Source: Buxus sempervirens (taxonomy: Eukaryota > Streptophyta > Magnoliopsida > Buxales > Buxaceae). From it: a DNA stretch of 64,000 nucleotides. The notes under the pieces are model-generated. The model was not told where the DNA came from. It was given only the letters and a program-made list of their open reading frames with translations, and did not search any database. Position numbers and translations under genes: made by a program. The stretch lies in the NCBI GenBank assembly GCA_947561395.2, contig OX387193.1, forward strand, positions 3,348,001 through 3,412,000, written 5' to 3'. Positions 55,041-64,000 of the stretch are shown in pieces (within the stretch, counting starts at the first letter, position 1; each line of letters begins with the position of its first letter).

Positions 55041-56733
55041 TTAATGGTTCTGATCACCAAATATGTCCAAGAGTGCCAGTGCCTGTAGAGACAAAATACC
55101 AGTTCTCAGAGATTTTAAAAATAAATATTACATCACCGCAACACCGACATGACTAATTCTAAAAGCGTATCATGGTTTAAGCAACAAATACCTCTGGAAT
55201 GTTTAGTTCGAGCCTGAACTTGGGACCATCATAATGGTGGAGAATTGGCCTGAAAGAATCCTCCTCCAATGGATCACAGATTTTCCTTGTAAGCACCCGC
55301 ACCTGTTCGCAACAAACCAGTCACGGGTTAGATTATTCAAACCTTTAACTTGATTTTTCTTTCTGCAATTCAGATAAGATCAATGGAAATTTGATCTCCC
55401 AATTGAAAACACGAATCGAAAACAATTTACCTGAGCAGGGAAGCGTGATTCACCGGAGCATTTTTTGTCCTCCCAAGCAGTCGGATCAATGTTCGTTCCT
55501 CCAAAGCTCGCAGCCTTAACAAACAAAAAAGTCAATAAGCTGCCATTAGAATTTAGGAAATGATGATCCAACAGAGAGTTAAGTCTGAAAACTTAATCCA
55601 CTTTTGGGTAAATTAAAAAAAAAATTACAAACCTCAAAAACTCCATAGAGTTGGTGGGTGGAGTAGTTGTAGAGGAAGAGAGGCAGCCCTGGAGTTATTG
55701 CCCTTACTGAATCTCGGTAGCGTGGAGGAAGTCCTGAAATTCCAAAATCACATAAATTTATTATTTTTTTTAGAAGATTGTTCAACTACTCCAACGCTAA
55801 TCGAGCATTAAAAATCAATATAATTAGACAGGGACGTTTCATCAAGAAATCAGAATAAGAATAGTAAATCCCACCTACCGAAAGAAATTATTGCCCAAAT
55901 TAAGAGTAATATTTTTCATTATTATTAAAAATCAAAATTTGAATTATTCAGCTTACAAAAATTTACAAGGATCTCATACTACAATACAAACAAGATGCTC
56001 TGATATTTCTACGAGATCATTGAAACATGATTAAGTTGCAGAGAGAAAAAAACAAACAAATAAATAAAATCAGACGAAAAGAAGAAATTTTTTACATACC
56101 GAAAAGCTGCCTCTTGAGGTTCTCTTGCATGGTATCGTTGTTGCAGACGAAGATATACCCACCAACAGTTTCGTTCCGGGGCAGGGCTTCCGATGGAGGA
56201 AGCGTCTTGAATCTCTTATCAGCACTGCTCTTGCTGTTGTTGTTGCTGTTATTGCTGTTGATGTTGTCGTTATTGTTAATAGAGCTGTTCTTATTCTTCT
56301 TCCCTCCTTTGTTCTCGCGACCATCTTCGTTCTTTCCACTGTTATTGTTGTAGTTCTTGTTGATCTTGCTGTTGAAGTTGTTGTTGTTGTTGTTGTTGTT
56401 GGTGTTGAGGAACACTCCTGGCTTGGAATAAACCCCCTTGTTGAAAACCCCATTAACAGAAACATTCTTCTGATGCGATATTTCTCCAACGCCACTCCCA
56501 ATCTTCCATACTTCATTAAACAAATTGTAATCAGATCCCTTCTGCAGAACACTGGGATTAGGAGAATTCCTCTCTCCCCCGACCGTGATGTCGAAATTCC
56601 GTCTCTCCTCAGGCCTCTTTGTGGGGAACGAATTACCCCAGATGGGATCGTTGATGGACAGATTAGCAAGGTTGGTGGACTGAAGACGAAGCTGATCACT
56701 GAATTGCCAAAACGATTGCTGATTGTTCTCCAT
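55041..56733 (-). CDS. NRP1: Asparagine-rich DCD-domain protein, NRP-like
   Basis: Five exons (56733-56100, 55733-55633, 55514-55431, 55302-55192, 55082-55041) with consistent phases give 323 residues. Residues 1-188 are low complexity and Asn-rich, with an N8 run at 112-119. The DCD (development and cell death) domain spans about 189-319. It contains GGYIFVCNNDTMQE, RQLFGLPPRYRDSVRAI, PGLPLFLYNYSTHQLYGVF, RFPAQVRV and FRLELNIPEALALLDIF. NRP proteins in soybean and Arabidopsis mediate cell-death and stress signalling that links endoplasmic-reticulum and osmotic stress. The short last exon (14 codons) is supported by phase and by the conserved ALALLDIF ending. The Asn region uses mixed AAC/AAT codons within a GTT-repeat tract on the plus strand. 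The start is the only suitable ATG, 113 bp downstream of a TATA box. The symbol is by family, not proven orthology. Confidence 0.93.
56377..56401 (-). repeat. Coding trinucleotide microsatellite (poly-Asn)
   Basis: A GTT/AAC run encodes the Asn stretch at residues 112-119 of the NRP-like protein. It is likely length-variable among individuals. Confidence 0.85.
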
Positions 56734-56845
56734 CTTCTTCTTCTCCTTAATAAACTTTAGAAGGCCGGAACTAGCAAAAGCTTTAGTATTATAGAAAGGT
56801 AGGGCAAATGAAATGGGTAGTAAGATAAACGCAGAGCTGGTGGGA

Positions 56846-56853
56846 TTTATAAA
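56846..56853 (-). promoter_or_regulatory. TATA box of the NRP-like gene
   Basis: TTTATAAA, 113 bp upstream of the ATG, predicting a 5' UTR near 80-90 nt. Further upstream lie GA-repeat tracts (57058-57105 and 57153-57201). Confidence 0.5.
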
Positions 56854-57150
56854 GTGATGCAAAAGAAGGAAAATTCGAGGAAAGAGAGGGGACAGGTAGC
56901 GTGTAGATTTGTCAAAGCTGAGAATCAGAGTAGAGGGGTTTGAAAGTGAGATTAATCTGATGAATAGAATAAACGAGCGGGAGTGATGACGCCAAATCGG
57001 CAAAACGCGTTTTCGTGGCAGATAATAAAGAGGATGACAATGGCGGGCGATTAGATGAGAGAGAGAGAGAAAGAGAGAAATGACGTGTAGAGAGAGAGAG
57101 TGGGAGAGTGGGGTAAGAAATTCCAGTCACTTTCAGCTTCTAGAAGGTCC

Positions 57151-57152
<2 letters not shown>

Positions 57153-57201
<49 letters not shown>
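57153..57201. repeat. (AG)24 microsatellite
   Basis: An uninterrupted AG run about 420 bp upstream of the NRP-like start codon. It may bind GAGA-type (BBR/BPC) factors, an inference from the motif class only. Confidence 0.9.
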
Positions 57202-57203
<2 letters not shown>

Positions 57204-58019
57204 GTTGCTTGGTTTACTTAGGTGCTAAGGGAAGCCTTTGCCTTACGCGGAAAAGGGAGGAAGTGGCGCTTTCAACTCTCCTGACTGTTGTTATGGGCTG
57301 GGCTGGACTAATGTTCCAGATTTGTCACTTTAATGGGCCGGGCTAGACACGTGGGCTCGGAAATTTGATGAGGTTTTGGTTAACTTTGGGTTTGGTTTCA
57401 GGTTTCACATTTTGTTCAGTTATGGTTGATGTCTCCGTTAAACCGGGTTTAACCGCTATGAAACCTGAATTATAAATATTGTGTATTAGATTAACCTAAA
57501 CTGACCCAAAAGGAACTGAATTTATAATTTGGTCTGGGCCGGCTCGGTTATAGGGTTTTTTAATTTAATTTCGATTTGGGTTTCAGGTTGAAAAGGTCGG
57601 CTCTTAATTTAGGTTTTTTAAACAACTCTGTGAGCCAATGTTAATCATAAGACTTGACCCGCTCAAATGTTGCACGTGCGTATTCGTAGTTGACGGGATT
57701 TGGGCACATGGGCTAATAAGATGATTAGACCAAGCCAATTATTTTGGATTTTGAAACGATCCAAAGTCCAAACCCAGAAAAATGTCGAGAAACGAAAACC
57801 ATGGTCGAGTCATTCCCGATGGGGTGCGATACAACAAGCCAGGCTTCCTCATCCCATGGCCATCACGGTATTTGATGTGGTCTCAGGAGACAATTTCACT
57901 CGATTCTTTGAAACTATAATTTATTTGGAATTTACTGGGTCCAAAGTTCACCACAAAAGGAAGAAAACGCTACTGTAAAGATTGAGTCGGTCCACGCAGT
58001 TCAACGAAAAGTAGTTTGA
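57202..58019. other. Intergenic, degenerate GGTT/AACC-rich repeat
   Basis: 57345-57620 is rich in GGTTTNGGTT and AACC motifs, like old hAT-type arms seen elsewhere in the window. No ends were found. No gene is supported. Confidence 0.4.
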
Positions 58020-59060
58020 TGCGCGTGCTGCATGTACGAAGAAAGAGGTGGAAGGGAGGAACAGTTTTGCAATTAATAATTAAGTTTTTAAAAAATTGTG
58101 ATAGTTTTTACTACAGCTTTACTAATGAATCTTCACATTAATGTGTAAGGGCTGTTTCAGAAACTTACACATTTTGGCTGGCATAATTCCAAGAGATGTC
58201 TCGCGTTATATATAATATACATTGGCGGAGTGTGTAGTAATGCACGCAAGTAGATAAAAAGGATTAAAGGTTAGAATATGTAAGGGATGAGAATTTGTTG
58301 AAGGAAATTATTTGAAAAGTGAAAAAAGAAAAAAGACCAAGATTATAAGATACAATGAATTTGAAGGTAATTTTCAGGGAAAAAAATGGTATTTGTTTCA
58401 CATGCTTTACAAAGAGCTTGTTCGTTTTATATATAACTAGCAAGATGCATGTGTAGTACTACAGGTGTGTAAAAAGACGGGAGGGAGGGAGAACGTGGAA
58501 GAGAAGTTTTGACCATTGTACCCTTAAATTAATAAATCTTCTCATTAGGTGTAGAAGGGCTATTTTGGAAAGTTGTACATTTTGTTTGGCATGTTTTCCA
58601 AGGGGTCTATTCGCATTATAAATACTAGCAAGGTGCAAAACTGAATGTTAAGATTTGAAAATTTTGAAGCTTGTTTGGACAATTGTATCCTTTTATTAAT
58701 AAATCTTCTTGTGGAAAGCTGCACATTTTGTTTGACACGATTCCCAAGGGGCCCCTTATCGTTATATATAACTATCGGGGCCCACGTGCAGTACTACACG
58801 CACGTAAAAAAGGGAGGGAGTAGTTTTAAAACTGCACGTGGAGAGAGAATAAGTGGGGAGAAAGGAAATGGAGAGAGGAGAAGTGGGGTAGTTACAAACT
58901 AATTGTTTTTGAACGAAAATAGTGAGTTGAGATAGGTATAGCCCTATATTATTGAAACTAAACTATACAGGAGATGGGTATTTTGTGAAAGTTGTAACTT
59001 GTTGTTTGGCACTATTCCCAAAAAGGGCGCCTCGCTTTATATATAGTAGATATAGATATA
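58020..59060 (-). mobile_element. Cluster of about four Helitron-like copies
   Basis: Related blocks lie at about 58020-58215, 58437-58624, 58625-58770 and 58775-59050. Each (minus sense) has an AT-rich 5' start, a CCAAGGGG-like block, TTTATTAATAAATCTT and a 3' end. At least two end in CTAG (58437-58440 and 58625-58628). A palindrome TGTAGTACTACA lies near the 3' end of the second. They match the element at 46830-47065. Adjacent and partly nested placement suggests tandem insertion or rolling-circle concatemers. Confidence 0.5.
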
Positions 59061-59625
59061 GATGAGAAATCAACCTTGGGATAAATAATGCGAGCAAAGG
59101 AGAACACGACCCAAAATCATGGACATAATTGGTGATGACTGGTGAGACTCCATTACCAAACTCTAGTAGGCTTGTGAGACTCCAATCCTTTCCATATGTA
59201 TCAATATTAATTGTTTCTGAGTCTGTACTTTGATGGACATGCTAGAAATGGAATATAGGGTTTTATGCCATCTGATGCGGATCAAATCAATTATTCAACA
59301 ATCCTAGGATGGTAAACGTTACTACAATGCACTATAGGGTGTAATCAACCAGTTGAAATCATCCGCCGCAACTTGGGTTAGATGCTTCCACGTGCAGAAT
59401 CAAACGTTTTCGCATTAAAAAACATAAAAGAACACTTTTCAAAGTGAAAAAGCATGGCCGTGGCAGCATCTCATTAGGAGGTCGGCCTAAAAACGGCCGG
59501 ATTTGAAAGTTCCAAAAAGCCTATAGCAGATATGCCTAGATCGATACGATACGCGTCCAATTTCGTTGAATTAGGATTAGAATAATGCACAAAATGCAAT
59601 CTACTTCCCTGCACGGAAAATAATG
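59061..59625. other. Intergenic, no gene recognised
   Basis: AT-rich sequence with no repeat or coding feature recognised. Confidence 0.5.
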
Positions 59626-60079
59626 GAAAAATTAATTTTTAATGGTGTTTTATCAAATTATTTAAGATTTAATCAGTAAAGTTTTGAGTTTTAACTTTTA
59701 ATACATCTTTATCAAAATAATTAATTTTTAATGTTATTTTACTATTACAAATCCGATATTTCACAAATGCCCCTATATCACTTATCCAAATAACTTGTAC
59801 AAGTCATTTTATTCACTTGTACAAGCTAATTTATTGACTTGTATAAGTCATTTTATTGCTTGTACAAGTTTAAAATGGCTTGTACAAGTCAATTTATTAC
59901 TTGTACAAGTATCGGAAGTAAGTTGTATAAGGGTAGTTTTGGAAGAATTTACGTGTAATAGTGAAATAATATTAAAAAATAATTATTTTGATAAAAGTGT
60001 ATTAAACGTTAAAACTCAAAACGTTACTGACTAAATCTTAAATAATTTGATAAAATATTATTAAAAATTAATTTTCTCA
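59626..60079. mobile_element. Mutator-like foldback element with exact 9-bp duplication
   Basis: Arms of about 130 bp (59626-59755 and about 59950-60079) are close to reverse complements, for example AAATTATTTAAGATTTA and its complement. Exact 9-bp repeats AAAATAATG flank it at 59617-59625 and 60080-60088. The centre holds a regular array of CTTGTACAAG palindromes. No coding sequence. Confidence 0.75.
59794..59931. repeat. Array of CTTGTACAAG palindromes, about 21-bp period
   Basis: CTTGTACAAG occurs at 59794, 59816, 59859, 59879 and 59900, with CTTGTATAAG at 59838 and GTTGTATAAG at 59922. Spacings are 22, 22, 21, 20, 21 and 22. The linker is a TCATTTTATT-like sequence, so the unit behaves like a 21-bp tandem repeat. 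Confidence 0.9.
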
Positions 60080-61091
60080 AAAATAATGAGAAAAGGATGA
60101 GAATGGACCGTCCCCACATAATATGGACCAGGTGACACGAATGAATGTTCATCCACGTTTTATAATAATACTTCCTAAAATTTGGGGCCTTAACGAGACA
60201 GCGGCTTCTACCTACTGCATTCAAATTCAACTAATGCAAACCTTGATTAATTAAGATAAAAAGATCATACCCGTGTTAGGAGATCGCCCTCTCACCGGTG
60301 AACATGCATGTGTTGCTCTTTTATGCTGCACTGGTTCATGCTATTGGAGTCTTATGTTACCATGTGGATTGTGGACCATCTGACAATTGGTATTCTTCCT
60401 TTTTCACAACACTAACCATTAGTAGCATTTGACTCCCACATTAAAACCAACCAATGCAGTATAAAAAGTGCATCAGATTTCATCCTGTCACGGAATACCA
60501 ACCAATCCAAGCTATACCGATGCCACATTCAGCTCATATTGGTTAATTCTGATGGATTGGGAACCAGGATTGTTAGCCTTGTTGGACTTACCCACAAGTG
60601 AAATTATCAAGATCAGTTACCATCTACCTTTTGCCACATGACAAACAACCCCATGCCAAAGGCCCTGTTCCATCCGGAACGAAACTGATTGAATATGGAG
60701 CGAGATGATTCCACATGGAGCATCAAATGTTTATTTGCTTTTTATAAATATTTTATGTGAGTCTCACTGATAAAAAAAGTAAGATGTTTTGTGTGGAAGC
60801 ATCCCACTTCAATAACAAAATAGATGCAGCCCAACATTGTAGACGATTCCATCCATTCTATTTATCCTTGGGGTTTGAAATCTTCTGCAATGTTTACTTG
60901 AATTGTTCCCTTGTTTTACCCTTTAAATGCTGTTATCTAGAGCATCTCATGATCAATGTTTTTTCATTGTTGTAAATGTTTCAAGTGGAGCCCATATAAA
61001 ATAAATAATAACCGTCAGATGCTCCACATGATAATATCTCATGACCATCCATATTCCTAAACAATGCATAATATAATGTGTTCTTTTAAGA
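60080..61091. other. Intergenic with degenerate palindromic MITE copies
   Basis: At 60720-61080 are decayed copies of the palindromic family (TTTGAAATCTTCTGCAATG, AGAGCATCTCATGATC, AACCGTCAGATGCTCC). No gene was recognised. Confidence 0.5.
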
Positions 61092-61308
61092 GGAATGAAA
61101 TCTTTTGCTATGTTTGCATGAATTAGTCCCTGTTTTGGCCATGAGATACTGTCATGCGGAGCATCTCACAGTCGTCGTTTTTGTTCATGTGGGCCCCACC
61201 TAAAACATTTACAACAATAAAAACATAGGACAACATTTACGCATCGCAATATCTAAGTTCCAAAGTAGGCGCTAATATTCATGCAAACATAGGAAAAGAT
61301 TTCATACC
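61092..61308. mobile_element. Complete 217-bp Mutator-like MITE carrying the palindrome
   Basis: Ends GGAATGAAATCTTTTGC and GAAAAGATTTCATACC are inverted repeats, continuing into ATGTTTGCATGAAT and its complement. Exact 9-bp duplications CTTTTAAGA lie at 61083-61091 and 61309-61317. The internal palindrome TGAGATACT, ten bases, AGCATCTCACA is at 61142-61170. This copy defines the family's borders. Confidence 0.8.
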
Positions 61309-61399
61309 CTTTTAAGAAGCACCGAGTGGCCATGAAATTGACGTGGACGCATAGCTGTTGTTGCCAGTCTGGCATTGTGGTGACAAGATATGATATGAC

Positions 61400-61740
61400 C
61401 AAGGTTTACAATTTCGGCGGCGTGCCGCCGAAATTTCGGTTTTTGGACCCCCGGTAATGCGTTTCACCAGAGGAAATCGTTGGGGGCGCATTGTTGAGGA
61501 CTCACCGAAATTTAGATGATTTGTCACCGGCACGGAGCAGCGTGCCAAGCGAAACTGACGAAACAAAAAAAATTTATTTTTTATTGACGAAACGGGACGG
61601 CGTGCAGCCGAAATTTCCCCAAAATCCAGAAAAATCAATTTTTTGCCCATTTTTTGTATTTTTATTTTTTCCATCGGCGACGTGCCGCTAAAATTTTGTT
61701 TTCGCCAGTGGGCGGCACACCCACCGACACCGAAACGCAA
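61400..61740. repeat. GC-rich repeat with GTGCCGCCGAAATTT motifs
   Basis: AATTTCGGCGGC (61410-61421) and its reverse complement (61424-61435) form a 12-bp hairpin with a 2-nt gap. Variants of CGTGCCGC and CGAAATTT recur to about 61735. It begins CAAGGTTTACAATTTCGG and is probably related to 23336-23660. Open frames here have no recognisable domain. Confidence 0.55.
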
Positions 61741-62267
61741 AACGTTGGATATGACCAATAATGGTTTTGGTTTGGGCCCAGGAAACAAAAGAACAAAAAC
61801 GTGGCACGTAAGTTTTTTAGGTTGGAGTCTGGCATTTATCGTAACGAGACCGTAGGATGTCCCACGTGGCAAGCTTTAGAGTGACGTCATACTTGATTGC
61901 AACACAGGGTATGAATCTATATTGACAATATTGACCCTATTCATGTTGCGGGCGCTGTAGTGTAGAACAAAATGACGAAATCTACCCTTATTGTTTTAGG
62001 GTTTCGAGCCGCCATATCGTAAACTTGGAGGAACCCATACCGGCCGACAGATTTGAATTTTAAGGATTTTGGTGGTTTTAAGTCATTGGTTGTGCTTATC
62101 AAATGGACCGGCCCCGACCAATTTCAAGACACAGACTTGTGTTACCACATCATATGCACGATTCATTCTATCAAACTACTCCTTGATAAGAAATTAAGTA
62201 GACCTAAAACCATAAAACATGGGATGAAATAGTTTGTTATATTTTCCTGATTTGTTTTCTCATATGT
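61741..62267. other. Intergenic, no gene recognised
   Basis: A GC-richer stretch falls off to AT-rich DNA. No coding domain or complete element. Confidence 0.5.
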
Positions 62268-62299
62268 CGTGAGATGCTGCCATGTGGAGCATCTTACGG
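62268..62299. repeat. Palindromic motif copy 5
   Basis: CGTGAGATGCT, then ten bases, then AGCATCTTACGG: near-perfect arms with one mismatch. A second half-site (ACCGTGAAGCATCTCACG) follows about 75 bp later. Confidence 0.75.
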
Positions 62300-62632
62300 C
62301 CAACTTTTTTTAATGTGGGGCTCACCTAAAACATTTACAACGATAAAAAAACCATTGACCGTGAAGCATCTCACGATCACATCAGGAAAACATCAGGGAG
62401 CAAATCAGAGAAACAAGGCAGACTACTTCATTCCTAAAACAGGTGGTTGCAAATCGTTCAGCATCATGGATATCTTCATCTAGATTTGGTCATTAGATGC
62501 CTAGATGGTTCCTCTCCTCTGTTTCTTGTTTTTTCTTTCTTTGGTTTGTTGAAATGTCGCTTCCTTCATAATTGTGTATATAACTACGTGTATCCCTTCT
62601 ACCAAAAAAGGAAAAGGGAAACTTTCCTAAAT

Positions 62633-62659
62633 TTTTACCAAAAAAGAAAGAGAAAAAAA
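62633..62659. mobile_element. Micro-insertion: A-rich tail fragment
   Basis: TTTTTACC plus an A-rich run lies between AAACTTTCCTAAAT at 62619-62632 and 62660-62673 (14 bp exact). Its TTACC-A(n) form matches the inserts at 42333 and 48130. Confidence 0.55.
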
Positions 62660-62673
62660 AAACTTTCCTAAAT

Positions 62674-63746
62674 AATTCATATATTCTAGTCTCCTCCACT
62701 TAATTTACAACTTCTCATTTAAAACCTTGATGAGTGCACCATCCTTCGGTGCAGTTTTCTATAACATCAAACGAAAATGTACCATGTCGTGCAAAAGAGG
62801 TATCCAATATCCTCTAAAACAGATACTCCGATCTTCTTATATTAGCAAACACACGTAATAAACAAAATGTTATAGGTAACACAGCAGATTTGCTCTCAAA
62901 CTCTCAACCAACTTATCATATATTGTCGCTTTAGATAAGCAAAATCAAACATCATATCTGCACATAGTCCTGTGATTGGTGAATTCACTTCAAAAAAATC
63001 GTCTCAAAGAAACAAGGGAAGAGGACAATAAATTGATTTGGATGCAGGAAATTGGGTGGCCAAGTTATTGACAATTGTTAACCGCACATCTTTCTCTGCA
63101 CGTTTCTCTGCACGTGAGTACACGTTCGACCACCCAAATCCAAGTCTTTTTTAAGCAACTATCATGTGACCTAAGTCCTAATTAGGTAACTATCATGCTT
63201 ATGTGTGATACAGATGTCATACATTATGATCCAATGCAATAACGCGACTCATCAATCAGACGATCCGTATTGTTTAGCAGCGAATCGTATGGTCATCCGC
63301 TTAAAGATCCAACCAAAAAGGCCCAATGAAAGTCACCAAAATCTCGTGTTTTGTCCGCACGTGAACCGCCATGCCAGCACACGAACACCAATGATAAAAG
63401 GAAGGACGTCTTCGTCCTACTATGAAACACACTTAGGCTGAATTAGGGCTCTTAATTGGTCGAAATATGCTCCTCCTCGTTTGAGCTAATAGTTTTTGAC
63501 TTCAATCCATAATTGACAGAAATTCCATCTAATCTTTGTTTTTGAATTTCAATTGCGCTTTCAAATATCATATTTCAATTTCAAATCAAAGATCTTTTCA
63601 AAACCCATAAAATAAAATTCATATTTTGAGGACAATCTTGCCACACGTAGCATCCAATAATTAGAATCATTTTTTTTGCGAGGAGATCTGCTGGTTCAAC
63701 AATGACGCGATGAAATGTCTGTCACCGGACTTCTACGACAGACTTT
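62674..63746. other. Intergenic, no gene recognised
   Basis: AT-rich sequence. AGATCTGCTGGTTCAAC at about 63685 resembles the inverted-repeat end at 47963. No coding domain. Confidence 0.5.
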
Positions 63747-63856
63747 GCAGCATCTCACGGCTGTTGTTTATTTCACATTTTCTAATATAAAATGTGATTT
63801 TAATTGACTTTTTATATTGTTAAATGTAAAATGAATTGTAATCGTGAGATGCTGCA
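63747..63856. mobile_element. Short MITE with AGCATCTCACG termini
   Basis: GCAGCATCTCACGG (63747-63760) pairs with ATCGTGAGATGCTGC (63842-63856). AT-rich sequence of about 80 bp lies between, including CACATTTT and its complement. The two half-sites face each other in the opposite sense to the compact palindrome, suggesting it is one terminus-type of the same family. Confidence 0.6.
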
Positions 63857-64000
63857 CATTGCATGTTACATGATCGATAGACGATTTCAACTCACAGTGA
63901 AAAAAATTTATACACATATGTGTATACAATACATCCATCCCCGTTGGGCCGATAGATCTCACAATCAATTTAAAAGACCTCAAACTGCATTATCATCTCT

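Noticed and set aside
48808-56733. IQD, glutaredoxin-like and NRP-like genes as a functional cluster
   Set aside because: Different strands, separate promoters and unrelated families; the proximity is ordinary plant gene spacing.
56125-56760. Plus-strand open frame rich in Val/Leu (211 codons)
   Set aside because: Shadow of the Asn-rich first exon of the NRP-like gene on the other strand; GTT repeats give Val runs.
59794-59931. Regular palindromes as a CRISPR array
   Set aside because: The linkers are nearly the same sequence, the unit is only 21 bp, and the host is a plant nuclear genome.
61312-61872. 186-codon frame on the minus strand
   Set aside because: It crosses the GC-rich repeat; no recognisable domain, and composition follows the repeat motifs.

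Overview
The window is nuclear DNA of a flowering plant. The evidence is GT-AG introns in plant-specific families (GMI1, IQD, JAM-type bHLH, DCD/NRP, PADRE), AT-rich non-coding DNA, and a dense mix of plant Ty3/gypsy, TRIM, L1 and RTE LINE, hAT, Mutator-like and Helitron remains. The very long repeat-filled introns of one gene resemble early-diverging eudicots such as lotus (Nelumbo). That placement is a guess and cannot be proved from this window.

Six protein-coding genes are supported. From the left: (1) the 5' part of a GMI1-like gene (SMCHD1-related GHKL ATPase, DNA repair and chromatin) on the minus strand. Fourteen coding exons give 453 residues between 26101 and 1456, and the 3' part lies beyond the left edge. 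(2) A small intronless PADRE/DUF4228 protein (minus, 32524-33048). (3) An intronless JAM/bHLH13-type repressor of jasmonate responses (minus, 37505-39271). (4) An IQD calmodulin-binding scaffold (plus, 48808-51181). (5) An intronless glutaredoxin-like protein with four C-terminal CxxC pairs and a possible N-myristoylation site (plus, 52400-53536). (6) An asparagine-rich DCD-domain stress protein, NRP-like (minus, 55041-56733). Genes 4 and 5 are in tandem, 5 and 6 are convergent, and 3 and 4 are divergent across about 9.5 kb of repeats. The genes do not form an operon or pathway. Three (2, 3, 6) belong to families tied to stress or hormone responses.

The rest is transposon-derived. GMI1 introns of up to 7.5 kb hold an L1 remnant with an exact 284-bp duplication, a 2156-bp solo LTR with TGAGT target duplications, a TRIM, a gypsy gag-protease remnant, a 771-bp hAT element with ATGTAAAC duplications, and an RTE-type LINE fragment. 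The intergenic DNA holds three Mutator-like foldback elements, hAT MITEs, Helitron-like elements and several 5'-truncated LINEs with clear target-site duplications.

The most unusual signals are listed here. (a) At least nine tiny insertions of about 12-27 bp consist of little more than an A/T tail plus a GGTAA-like end, each between direct repeats of 8-20 bp. They look like LINE insertions reduced to the tail. (b) A foldback element carries seven CTTGTACAAG-like palindromes spaced every 20-22 bp. (c) A hAT element contains a perfect 24-bp hairpin with an snRNA-type USE motif and TATA box at Pol II-type spacing. (d) A dispersed element family shares a palindrome, GTGAGATGCT then about 9 nt then AGCATCTCAC. 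I see no CRISPR array, rRNA gene, tRNA gene or virus-derived gene.
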